Source of the DNA: Chthoniobacter sp.
Lineage (GTDB): Bacteria; Verrucomicrobiota; Verrucomicrobiia; Chthoniobacterales; Chthoniobacteraceae
Assembly (NCBI GenBank): GCA_025352865.1
Contig: JANXSB010000167.1
Location: 1 to 15,623 of the forward strand
Direction: 5' to 3'
Length of the DNA: 15,623 bases
Under the pieces are notes generated by a model that searched no databases, was not told the DNA's origin, and was given only the letters and a program-made list of their open reading frames with translations. Shown in pieces: positions 7,606 through 15,263 of the stretch; the stretch's first letter is position 1, and each line of letters starts with the position of its first letter. A program made the translations under genes and the position numbers.

Positions 7606-7934
7606 CCACGCTCGCCTCCCAGCGCTGCCTCCATCACGACACCCGCGAAGCCATCGCGCGCTGCCCGGAGTGCGGACATTTTTTCTGCCGCGAGTGCATC
7701 ACCGAGCACGACGAGCGCGTCATCTGCGCGTCGTGTTTGAAAAAGATCGCGCACGCCGCGGAGCAGCCGGCGCGGCGTCTGTGGAGCCTCTGGCCCGTGC
7801 TGCAAGGCGGGAGCGGACTCATGCTCGCGTGGCTTATTTTCTACGTCATCGGCCGCATCCTCCTCGCGCTGCCGGATTCCTTTCACGACGGCACGATGTG
7901 GCAGATCGATTTCTCCGCCACCCAGGACGAATGA
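7602..7934 (+). CDS. Small B-box-like zinc-finger protein with one membrane helix
   Basis: The 110-residue product starts with a compact zinc module: C9, H12, C21-x2-C24, C29-x2-C32, H36 and C42-x2-C45, the same spacing as the second module of the protein at 6431. A basic linker (50-62) is followed by one hydrophobic helix at about 68-90 and a short polar end. It is therefore a tail-anchored zinc-binding protein with its finger probably in the cytoplasm. Both ends overlap neighbours by ATGA (7602 and 7931). The ATG at 7602 is chosen over an upstream one at 7248, which would translate the wrong frame of the previous gene. Bacterial B-box-like fingers are commonly protein-interaction modules; a ligase activity is not implied. 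Confidence 0.82.
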   Translation: MTTLASQRCLHHDTREAIARCPECGHFFCRECITEHDERVICASCLKKIAHAAEQPARRLWSLWPVLQGGSGLMLAWLIFYVIGRILLALPDSFHDGTMWQIDFSATQDE

Positions 7935-9556
7935 AACGCCGCGATCTCCAGCGCAGTGGCCGGCCCGCGAGCGATCTCATGGAGGAAGCCGTGCGCCTGC
8001 TCCGCGCCGCACCGCTCTCCGCATGGCTCGCGTATTTTGTCGGCACCGTGCCATGCATGCTCGGCGCGCTTTATTTTCTGTCGGACATGAGCCGCAGTGC
8101 CTACGCGGCCGACCGCCTCGTGCAGTCGTCCGTGGCGATGGGCACCGTCTGGCTGTGGATGAAATGCTGCCAGGCCGTCTTCACCTGCCGCCTCCGCGCG
8201 GAGCTGCTGCTGCTCGATCCGCCGTGCTGGACGCCGGGCCGCCTCGCGCGCCTCGCCGTCGCGCAAATCGCCATCCAGCCCATCGGCCTCATCGTGCGCC
8301 CGCTCGCGCTAATTCTCGCGATCCCGTACATCTGGACGGCGACATTTTTTCAAAACGTCACCGTCCTCGGCGACGGCGAGCACGGCGGCGTGTGGGCGCT
8401 GTGCCGGCGGGCCTTCGCGCAGTGCCTGCGCTGGCCGCTCCAGATGCACCTCGCGGCCGGGCTGCTCAAGGTGTTCGGCTTTTTCGTGTGGCTGAATATC
8501 CTCATCGCCATGTTCACCGCGCCGCAGCTCGCGAAGATGTTTTCCGGTGTCGAGACGCAGTTCACGCAGAATCCGATGGGCCTCATCAACCCGACCTTTT
8601 TCGCCGCCTCCTTCGCCGCGCTCTACCTCTGCCTCGATCCGCTGCGCAAGGCGGTCAACGTCCTGCGCTGCTTCTACGGCAGCTCGCTCCGCACCGGCGA
8701 GGATCTCGAGGTGCAGCTCAAAGCCGTACGCCGCACTGCCGCGCTCGCCGTGGGCGTGATTCTTTTCCTCGGCACACTCGCGCCGATGCCCGCGCGTGCC
8801 GCGATGCGCGAGGAGCCAAAGGTCAGCTCCACCGAACTCAGCCAGTCTCTCGACGACGTGCTCGTGCGCCGCGAGTACTCTTGGCGCGCGCCGCGCGACC
8901 TCACCGCGCTGACCGAGGACAAATCGTGGTTTGGAAAGCTGCGCAAAGATTTCGGCGCATGGGTGGAAGGCTCCATGAATCAGACCAAGCGCTGGTTCGC
9001 GCGGATGATGAAAAAGGCCGCCGACTGGCTTTTCCCCGACAAGGAATATTCCGCGCGCGACAGCTCCGGAATGATGAGCTGGTTCAGCAATGTGCGCCTC
9101 ATCACGATCGTCCTGCTCATCGTCGCCGCGATCGTCCTCATCGTGCTCGTCACGCGCCGCCGCTTGCCCGTCACCGCCGCGGTCGCCGAGCCCGTCGCGC
9201 CGCTGCCGGACTTGAATGAGGAGCACGTCACCGCCGACCAGCTCCCCGAGGACGGCTGGCTCCAGCTCGCCCGCGAACTCGTGCAAAGCGGCCAGCTCCG
9301 GCTCGCCCTGCGCGCCTCGTATCTCGCCAGCCTCGCGCATCTCGGCCACCGCGATTTCATCCGCCTCGCGCGCTACAAATCCAACCACGACTACGACCGC
9401 GAACTCCGACGCCGCGCCCGCGCCAACCCCGAACTGCTCACTGCCTTCGACCGCAATCTCGACGCCTTCGAGCGCGCCTGGTACGGCGAGCACGAGGTCA
9501 CGCCCGAGACGCTCGGCGACTTCTCGCAAAACCTCGAACGCATCCGCGCATGCTGA
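7931..9556 (+). CDS. Multipass membrane protein with C-terminal DUF4129 domain
   Basis: The product has 541 residues. The N-terminal half (about 28-250) has several membrane spans, in the style of the glycerophosphodiester-phosphodiesterase-like or YciC-like multipass proteins that accompany DUF4129. At 268-290 there is a signal-peptide-like segment ending APMPARA-A, after which residues 291-388 form an amphipathic extracytoplasmic region. A final span lies at 389-408, followed by a cytoplasmic DUF4129 domain (about 440-525; LRLALRASYLASLAHLG and DYDRELRRR are its core). DUF4129 proteins sit beside MoxR, DUF58 and transglutaminase-like genes and are thought to be membrane components of that module. 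The start overlaps the previous stop (ATGA), and the end overlaps the DUF4350 start by 7 bases. Confidence 0.88.
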   Translation: MKRRDLQRSGRPASDLMEEAVRLLRAAPLSAWLAYFVGTVPCMLGALYFLSDMSRSAYAADRLVQSSVAMGTVWLWMKCCQAVFTCRLRAELLLLDPPCWTPGRLARLAVAQIAIQPIGLIVRPLALILAIPYIWTATFFQNVTVLGDGEHGGVWALCRRAFAQCLRWPLQMHLAAGLLKVFGFFVWLNILIAMFTAPQLAKMFSGVETQFTQNPMGLINPTFFAASFAALYLCLDPLRKAVNVLRCFYGSSLRTGEDLEVQLKAVRRTAALAVGVILFLGTLAPMPARAAMREEPKVSSTELSQSLDDVLVRREYSWRAPRDLTALTEDKSWFGKLRKDFGAWVEGSMNQTKRWFARMMKKAADWLFPDKEYSARDSSGMMSWFSNVRLITIVLLIVAAIVLIVLVTRRRLPVTAAVAEPVAPLPDLNEEHVTADQLPEDGWLQLARELVQSGQLRLALRASYLASLAHLGHRDFIRLARYKSNHDYDRELRRRARANPELLTAFDRNLDAFERAWYGEHEVTPETLGDFSQNLERIRAC

Positions 9557-10863
9557 GGAAACCGCTGCTCACGTTTTTCTGCGCGCTCCTGCTCGCCGCG
9601 GTTTTTTGCTACGGCGTCGCGCGCCTTTTCGTCCTCCGCTACGAGCGCGGCGACGTGTATCCGCCCTACTCCTCGCTCCGCGCCGACCCGCTCGGCGTGA
9701 AGGGAATCTACGACGCGCTCGACCGACTGCCCGGCGTGGACGCGACCCGAAATTTCCGTCCGCTACCGAAGCTCAAACCTGCCGCGCCCGTCACGCTCGT
9801 CTATGCCGGCGTCACACCGCACGCGATGTGGGAAAGCCGCGAGCTGAGCGTCTTCGACGGCCTCGTGCTCGACGGCACCCGCGCCGTATTCACCTTCATG
9901 CCGTTCGAGGGCGTGCCCCTTCCCGCCGAGGAAAAGCGCGCCGAGGACGGGGAGCGCGCGAAGAAAGAAAAGGCGCGCGAGGAAAAGAAAAAGCCGCGTG
10001 GAAAAAAGCTCGGCGCGAAGCACAGGGAGGAAGCGGCGAAGAAAACCGGCGACGGGAAGAAACCGGACGACAAAAAGGACGAGGACGAAGAGGAGCCCGA
10101 TCCGAATCCCGCGATCAGCTTCGGCGAAGTCGCGAAACGCTGGGGCTTCGGCTTCGACTACCTGCCGCCCGACAAAGAAAAAAAATACGCCCGCAACGCC
10201 GTGCTCGCCGACGAGAAGGCGAAGCTGGAGCCCGAACTCACCTGGCACACCGCGCTTTGTTTCAAAGACCTCAAGCCCGAGTGGCGCGTGCTCTACCGCT
10301 GCGGTGAAAAGCCCGTCGTCATTGAGCGCCGCTTTGGCCGCGGCAGCATCGTCCTCGCCGCGGATTCCTATTTCATCAGCAACGAAGCGATGCGCGCCGA
10401 GCGGCATCCGAAGCTGCTCGCATGGCTCTTCGACGGCCCAAGCGCGCTCGTCTTTGACGAAGAGCACCACGGCGTCCGCGATGACCCCGGCATCGCCTCG
10501 CTCGCGCGGAAGTACCGTCTGCACGGCGTCGTCGCCGGCATCCTGCTCATCGCGCTTTTGTTCGTCTGGAAAAACGCCGTCCGCTTCATCCCCGCCTACG
10601 CCAACGACATCGGCGACGGCGATGTCGTCGTCGGCAAGGAATCCGCCGAAGGCTTTGTGAATCTGCTCCGCCGGACGATCAAGCCCTCCGAAATCCTCTC
10701 CATCTGCATCGCCGAATGGCGCAAATCCGGCCCGCATCGCGCCGGCGCACAGGCCGGTGTCGAGGAGCTTTTCGCCGAGGACCAAGCCCGCCCCGCCAAA
10801 CACCGCAACCCCGTGACCACCTACCAATCCATCGCCCAATCACTCACCCACCACCGCTCCTAA
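9550..10863 (+). CDS. DUF4350 membrane-anchored protein with long charged insert
   Basis: The product has 437 residues. A signal-anchor helix (6-29) leads to an extracytoplasmic DUF4350-type domain: YPPYSSLRADPLGVKGIYDALD (39-60) is the family's opening, and VFDEEHHGV (301-309) its closing motif before the second membrane helix (about 325-342). A short cytoplasmic tail follows. The fold of this family resembles glutamine-amidotransferase-like domains without the catalytic triad. Residues 127-186 are an insert made almost only of K, E, D, R, G and A, so probably disordered. DUF4350 genes regularly stand between DUF4129 and MoxR, as here. It overlaps the previous gene by 7 bases, and MoxR starts 36 bases after its stop. 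Confidence 0.87.
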   Translation: MLRKPLLTFFCALLLAAVFCYGVARLFVLRYERGDVYPPYSSLRADPLGVKGIYDALDRLPGVDATRNFRPLPKLKPAAPVTLVYAGVTPHAMWESRELSVFDGLVLDGTRAVFTFMPFEGVPLPAEEKRAEDGERAKKEKAREEKKKPRGKKLGAKHREEAAKKTGDGKKPDDKKDEDEEEPDPNPAISFGEVAKRWGFGFDYLPPDKEKKYARNAVLADEKAKLEPELTWHTALCFKDLKPEWRVLYRCGEKPVVIERRFGRGSIVLAADSYFISNEAMRAERHPKLLAWLFDGPSALVFDEEHHGVRDDPGIASLARKYRLHGVVAGILLIALLFVWKNAVRFIPAYANDIGDGDVVVGKESAEGFVNLLRRTIKPSEILSICIAEWRKSGPHRAGAQAGVEELFAEDQARPAKHRNPVTTYQSIAQSLTHHRS

Positions 10864-10868
10864 TCGTC

Positions 10869-10894
10869 ATTCGTCATTCCACATTCGTCATTCC
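10869..10894. repeat. Short direct repeat ATTCGTCATTCC
   Basis: The 12-bp word ATTCGTCATTCC occurs at 10869-10880 and 10883-10894, separated by two bases, and a partial CGTCATT precedes the first. The array fills the only non-overlapping gap inside the DUF4350-MoxR stretch and takes the place where a Shine-Dalgarno site for moxR would be expected. Confidence 0.8.
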
Positions 10895-10899
10895 TTCCC

Positions 10900-11865
10900 A
10901 TGCCCACCGACACCACCCCAATCACCGACCTCCTCACCCGCGCCCGCACCGAGGTGCGCAAAGTCATCATCGGCCAGGAGGACGTGGTCGATAAGGCGCT
11001 CATCGCCATTTTCACCGGCAATCACGCGCTCATCGAGGGCGTGCCCGGCGTCGCGAAAACGCTGCTCGTCCGCACGCTCGCGCGCGTGCTCGGCTGCGAG
11101 TTCAATCGCATCCAATTCACGCCCGACCTCATGCCCGCGGACATCACCGGCACGAGCGTTTTCAACATGCAGCGCAATGAATTCACGCTCGTCAAAGGTC
11201 CCGTCTTCACCGCGTTTTTGCTCGCCGATGAAATCAACCGCGCACCCGCGAAAACGCAGTCCGCCTTGCTCCAGGCGATGCAGGAACGCCGCGTGACCAT
11301 CGACCGCGAGACGCACCAGCTTTCGCCAAACTTCACCGTCTTCGCGACGCAAAATCCGGTCGAATACGAGGGCACCTACCCGCTGCCCGAGGCGCAGAAA
11401 GACCGCTTCATGCTCAAGGTCTCGATGAACACGCCCGACCGCGCCAGCGAGCTCGAACTCGCGAACCGCATGCTCGGCACCAACTCGCCCGAAGACGCCC
11501 TCGCCGCCGGCGTCGTGCAGGCCGTCATCTCCGCCGATGACCTCGCGCAAATGCGCCGCGCTCTCGAAGCCGTAACCGTGCGCGAGGAACTCACCGCCTA
11601 CGTCGTCGATGTCGTCCGCGCCACCCGCGAAAACGACACCGTCCTCGTCGGCGCCGGCCCCCGCGCGACGCAAGCGCTGCTCCTCGCCAGTCGCGCCAAC
11701 GCCGCGCTCGCAGGCCGCGATTTCGTCACGCCGGATGATGTGAAATCGATGACTGAAGCCGTGCTCGGCCACCGGCTGGTGCTGCGGCCGGAGTATGAAA
11801 TCGAAGGCGTCACGATCGCTGAGGTAATCGAAAAAATCTTGGAGCAAGTCGCCGTGCCGCGGTGA
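10900..11865 (+). CDS. MoxR-family AAA+ ATPase
   Basis: The product has 321 residues, the normal MoxR length. Walker A is GVPGVAKT (47-54, K53), Walker B FLLADE (106-111), sensor 1 FATQNP (148-153), and the EAQKDRF segment (164-170) carries the probable arginine finger R169. IIGQEDVVDKALIAI near the start and DLMPADITGTSVFN (76-89) are typical of MoxR. MoxR ATPases act as ATP-driven chaperones that help mature or insert metal- or envelope-linked complexes, together with VWA-type partners; the DUF58 gene directly downstream encodes that partner class. No Shine-Dalgarno site is visible at the ATG; the repeat ATTCGTCATTCC lies in its place. The gap to DUF58 is 16 bases. The general symbol moxR is used for many paralogues, so none is assigned. 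Confidence 0.96.
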   Translation: MPTDTTPITDLLTRARTEVRKVIIGQEDVVDKALIAIFTGNHALIEGVPGVAKTLLVRTLARVLGCEFNRIQFTPDLMPADITGTSVFNMQRNEFTLVKGPVFTAFLLADEINRAPAKTQSALLQAMQERRVTIDRETHQLSPNFTVFATQNPVEYEGTYPLPEAQKDRFMLKVSMNTPDRASELELANRMLGTNSPEDALAAGVVQAVISADDLAQMRRALEAVTVREELTAYVVDVVRATRENDTVLVGAGPRATQALLLASRANAALAGRDFVTPDDVKSMTEAVLGHRLVLRPEYEIEGVTIAEVIEKILEQVAVPR

Positions 11866-11881
11866 GAAGTTTGTTCGCCCC

Positions 11882-13216
11882 ATGATCGTCCCCCGCACCC
11901 GCCTCATCCTCTGGATCACGCTCATCGTGCTGCCGTTCGCGACGGTCGCGGCGACGCTCCCTGCGGCGGCGGGTTTTGCGGCGCTCTTCATCGGCGGGCT
12001 CGGTTTCCTCGTGCTCTACGATGCGCTCGTCGCGCGCGGGCGCTTGATCGGCGTGCGCGTGCTTTTGCCGGAGATCGTGCGTTTGCAAAAGGACCGGCCC
12101 GGCACCGTTGAGGTGCGCATCCAGAACGACTCGATGGACACGCGCACGCTCCGCATCGGCCTCGCCTTTCCGCGCGAAATCGCCGCCGACGGCGACGACC
12201 GCACCACGCTGCTGCCCGCGAATACCGCCGTCTCGCGCCTCGACTGGCCGGTCACGCCAGTGCGGCGCGGACAGTATTTTCTCGACCGCGTGTATCTCGA
12301 AGGCATCTCCCCGCTCGGCTTCTGGGCGGCGCGCACGAGCCAGCCGGCGCGCAGCGAATTGCGCGTGTACCCGAATCTTTTCGACGAGCGGAAAAACGTC
12401 GCCGCACTTTTCCTCAAGCGCGCGCAGCTCGGCGTCCGCACGCAGCGCGCTGCCGGGCAGGGGCGCGATTTTGAAAAGCTCCGCATGTATGTGCCGGGCG
12501 ACAGCCTCAACGAAATCCACTGGAAAGCCTCGGCGAAGCGCGGGCATCCGGTGACGAAAGTTTTCCAGGTCGAGCGCACGCAGGAGGTTTATGTCATCGT
12601 CGATGCCTCGCGGCTCAGCGCACGCGCCCTAGCGACCGGCGGTTCCGAGACGACGGTGCTGGAGCGTTACGTCACCGCGTCCCTCATCCTCGGCCTCGCC
12701 GCCGAGCAGCAGGGCGATCAGTTCGGACTCGTGACCTTCAGCGACCGCGTGCTCAGTTTCGTCCGCGCGAAAAGCGGACAGGCGCATTACGACGCGTGCC
12801 GCGACCGGCTCTACGGGCTCCAGCCGCAGAGCGTCACGCCCGACTTCGAGGAGCTGTTCTCCTTCATCCGCCTCCGCCTGCGCAAACGCGCGCTGCTCAT
12901 TTTTCTCACCGCGCTCGACGACCCAATGCTCGCGGAGAGCTTCGCCAAAGCGAGCGAACTCATCAGCCGCCAGCATCTCCTGCTCGTGAACATGCTCCAG
13001 CCCGCCGGCGCGCAGCCGCTTTTCAGCGACGCCGCTGTTTCGACCGCGGATGATCTGTACAAGCGCCTCGGCGGGCATCTGCAATGGAACAGCCTGCGCG
13101 AACTCGGAAAGGTTTTGCAGCGCCGCGGCGTCCGCTTTTCGCTCCTCGATCCCGTGAAACTCGCCGCGCAAGTCATCGCGCAGCACGCCGACGTGAAACG
13201 CCGCCAACTCCTGTGA
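11882..13216 (+). CDS. DUF58 protein (VWA-like) partner of MoxR
   Basis: The product has 444 residues. Two membrane helices (7-27 and 30-48) are followed by an extracytoplasmic-type beta domain (about 55-165). The DUF58 signature is GRDFEKLRMYVPGDSLNEIHWKASAKRG, split here as GRDFEKLRMYVPGDS (194-208) and LNEIHWKASAKRG (209-221). A von Willebrand factor A-like domain follows from VYVIVDASRLS (236-246) onward. The MIDAS start D-x-S-x-S reads D241-A-S243-R-L, so the second serine is missing. DUF58 proteins work with MoxR in envelope-protein maturation. It follows MoxR by 16 bases and precedes SpoIIM by 3, so co-translation is likely. Codon use is like its neighbours. Confidence 0.93.
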   Translation: MIVPRTRLILWITLIVLPFATVAATLPAAAGFAALFIGGLGFLVLYDALVARGRLIGVRVLLPEIVRLQKDRPGTVEVRIQNDSMDTRTLRIGLAFPREIAADGDDRTTLLPANTAVSRLDWPVTPVRRGQYFLDRVYLEGISPLGFWAARTSQPARSELRVYPNLFDERKNVAALFLKRAQLGVRTQRAAGQGRDFEKLRMYVPGDSLNEIHWKASAKRGHPVTKVFQVERTQEVYVIVDASRLSARALATGGSETTVLERYVTASLILGLAAEQQGDQFGLVTFSDRVLSFVRAKSGQAHYDACRDRLYGLQPQSVTPDFEELFSFIRLRLRKRALLIFLTALDDPMLAESFAKASELISRQHLLLVNMLQPAGAQPLFSDAAVSTADDLYKRLGGHLQWNSLRELGKVLQRRGVRFSLLDPVKLAAQVIAQHADVKRRQLL

Positions 13217-13219
13217 GCC

Positions 13220-14245
13220 ATGATTATTGATCTCCCGCGCTTCATCGCCACCGAACGCCCGTCGTGGACGGAGCTGGAAAAAACGCTCGACCGCCTGCAA
13301 GCCGAGCCCAATCGCGCGCTCGCACTTGATGAGGCGAAGCGCTTCCACTTCCTCTACCAAAAAGTCTCCGCCGACCTCGGACGCATCGCGACTTTCGCAT
13401 CAGAGCCCGAGCTGCGGCGCTATCTCGAGGCTCTCACCGCGCGCGCTTACGGCGAGATTCACGAGACGCGCGAGCGCGCGCGGAGCTTCCGTCCGGCGCA
13501 CTGGTTCTTCGCGGAGTTCCCGCGCGTGTTTCGCAAACACGTCGGCGCTTTCTACGTCTCCACGATCATCACGCTGGCCGGCGTCATCTTCGGCGGACTC
13601 GCGGTGATGCTCGATGACGAGGCCAAGGAAGCGGTGCTGCCCGCGATGTTCGCTAATCACATGGGCGACCCGGCGAAGCGCGTGGCGATGGAGGAAAAGG
13701 CGAAGAAGGATCGCTACTCCGACAAGCACTCGATGTTCGCCAGCCAGCTCATGACGAACAACATCGGCGTCTCGATCAAGGCGCTCGCGCTCGGCATGAC
13801 CTTCGGCGTCGGCACGATCATCCTGCTTTTCTACAACGGCGTGATCCTCGGCCTCGTCGGCATCGACTACATCCTCGCGGGCCAGGGCGTCTTCCTCGCC
13901 GGCTGGCTGCTACCGCACGGCGTCATCGAGATTCCCGCCATCCTCATCGCCGGCCAGGGCGGGCTCATGCTCGGCAAGGCGCTCATCGGCCACGGCGACC
14001 GCATGCCGCTCACCGCGCGGCTGCGCGCGCTCGGGCCGGACCTCGCCACGCTCATCGGCGGCGTCGCGGTCATGCTCGTGTGGGCGGGATTCGTCGAGTC
14101 GTTCCTCTCGCAGTATCATCAGCCGGTCATCCCGTACTGGGTGAAGATCACGTTCGGCTGCGTGGAGCTGGCGGTGCTCGTGTGGTTCCTCGGCTCGGGT
14201 CGGAGAAAAGACAGCGCGCCATCAGATGCGGAGGTGGGCGCGTGA
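13220..14245 (+). CDS. SpoIIM-family integral membrane protein
   Basis: The product has 341 residues and belongs to the stage II sporulation M-like family (PF01944). The N-terminal 100 residues form a soluble helical domain; membrane spans lie at about 110-130, 185-206, 208-232, 236-254, 276-294 and 306-324. Typical motifs are LMTNNIGVSIKALALG (177-192) and LPHGVIEIPAILIAGQGGL (231-249). The name does not imply sporulation: most members lie in MoxR/DUF58/RDD clusters of non-sporulating bacteria and have no assigned reaction. It starts 3 bases after the DUF58 stop and overlaps the RDD start by 4 bases (GTGA). It probably forms part of a membrane complex with the RDD and DUF4129 proteins. Confidence 0.93.
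   Translation: MIIDLPRFIATERPSWTELEKTLDRLQAEPNRALALDEAKRFHFLYQKVSADLGRIATFASEPELRRYLEALTARAYGEIHETRERARSFRPAHWFFAEFPRVFRKHVGAFYVSTIITLAGVIFGGLAVMLDDEAKEAVLPAMFANHMGDPAKRVAMEEKAKKDRYSDKHSMFASQLMTNNIGVSIKALALGMTFGVGTIILLFYNGVILGLVGIDYILAGQGVFLAGWLLPHGVIEIPAILIAGQGGLMLGKALIGHGDRMPLTARLRALGPDLATLIGGVAVMLVWAGFVESFLSQYHQPVIPYWVKITFGCVELAVLVWFLGSGRRKDSAPSDAEVGA
14230..14234 (+). promoter_or_regulatory. Shine-Dalgarno site GGAGG of the RDD gene
   Basis: GGAGG lies inside the end of the SpoIIM gene, seven bases before GTG 14242. It supports the GTG start in preference to upstream ATG codons in the same frame. Confidence 0.7.
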
Positions 14246-15024
14246 ATTCCGAGCTGCGCATCCGCACGCCGGAAGGCATCGCTTTCGCCTACCAGCTCGC
14301 CGGACCGGTCGCGCGCTGCATGGCGTGGGGCGTGGATCTCATCGCGATCATCGTCATCGCCCAGGGCGTGAACTCGCTCCTGTCGGTGGCTGGCTACGTC
14401 AGCCCGGACTTCGCGACCGCGCTCACAATGATTGCGTATTTTGTCGTCTCCATCGGCTACGGCGTCTGCACCGAATGGCTGTGGCGCGGGCAGACTTTCG
14501 GCAAACGGATCATGCGCCTGCGCGTGATGGACGCGCACGGGCTGCGCCTCCAGTTCCACCAAATCCTCATGCGCAATCTGCTGCGCTTCGCCGATCTGCT
14601 GCCCGGCTGCTACCTCATCGGCGGCGTGGCGATGGTGCTGAGCAAACGCGCGCAGCGGCTCGGCGATCTCGCGGCGAATACCGTCGTCGTCCACATCCCG
14701 CAGCACGCCGAGCCCGACCTCGATCAGCTCCTCGCGGGAAAATTCAACTCGCTCCGCCAATTTCCGCATCTCGAAGCGCGCCTGCGCCAGCGCACCACGC
14801 CCGAGGAGGCGCGCCTCGCGCTCCAGTCGCTCGTCCGCCGCGACGACCTCGATCCCGACGCCCGCGTGCGCGTCTTCGCGGAACTCGTGGAGCATTTCAA
14901 AACGCTGGTCACCTTTCCGCCCGAGGCCGTGGAAGCGATGCCCGATGAGCAGTACATCCGCAACGTCGTGGACCTCCTCTTCCGACCGCGCGGAGCGGCG
15001 TCGGCGAAAGCCGCGGCCGCGTAA
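14242..15024 (+). CDS. RDD-family membrane protein
   Basis: The product has 260 residues. The RDD signature is present: R25...D32 in the first span (VARCMAWGVDLIAI), the second conserved Asp region RNLLRFADLL (111-120), and QRLGDLAANTVVV (138-150) closing the domain. Membrane spans are at about 29-50, 57-80 and 119-133. Residues 151-260 are a soluble, helical, charged tail that is longer than the RDD minimum. The GTG start overlaps the SpoIIM stop and has a GGAGG box. It is the last gene of the operon. From codon 165 onward its coding sequence is duplicated in altered form at 15264-15527 (inverted) and again from 15521. RDD proteins have been linked to ion or metabolite transport, but the role in this cluster is unproven. 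Confidence 0.9.
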   Translation: MNSELRIRTPEGIAFAYQLAGPVARCMAWGVDLIAIIVIAQGVNSLLSVAGYVSPDFATALTMIAYFVVSIGYGVCTEWLWRGQTFGKRIMRLRVMDAHGLRLQFHQILMRNLLRFADLLPGCYLIGGVAMVLSKRAQRLGDLAANTVVVHIPQHAEPDLDQLLAGKFNSLRQFPHLEARLRQRTTPEEARLALQSLVRRDDLDPDARVRVFAELVEHFKTLVTFPPEAVEAMPDEQYIRNVVDLLFRPRGAASAKAAAA

Positions 15025-15028
15025 AAAA

Positions 15029-15259
15029 AACCCGTCATCCTGAGCGGAGCTTCGGCCTTGCGAAGCGCAGTCGAAAGTCGAGTCCGCGAGACGCCGCATG
15101 GGCGTAGGCGGGCAGCGGCAAACCTCTAACTTTTCTTCGGGAAAGGCGGCGCGGAGATGTGCGTCGCGATGCCAGCCGCCTCCGCCCCGCAGAAATAGTG
15201 AGAGGTTCTTCGACTCCGTTCCGGTCGCAAAGCCGAAGCTCCGCTCAGGATGACGGGTT
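15029..15259. repeat. Intergenic element with inverted CCCGTCATCCTGAGCGGAGC ends
   Basis: This is the gene-free stretch between the two inverted gene ends. Its left end, ACCCGTCATCCTGAGCGGAGC followed by TTCGGC, returns inverted at the right end. Further in, related words appear on both sides (TTGCGA, then AGTCGAA), so each half is a diverged copy of one intergenic repeat family whose translation contains HPERS and SAQDD. No ORF with coding character was seen in the centre. Stems at the ends next to A- or T-tracts (15023-15030 and 15258-15265) could terminate transcription. Confidence 0.7.
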
Positions 15260-15263
15260 TTTT

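Noticed and set aside
10864..10894. CRISPR-like array from the ATTCGTCATTCC words
   Set aside because: Repeats are 12 bp with a 2-bp gap and only two full copies, with no spacers and no cas genes.
13220..14245. Sporulation genes suggested by the SpoIIM similarity
   Set aside because: The family is widespread in non-sporulating bacteria in MoxR clusters, and no other sporulation gene is present.
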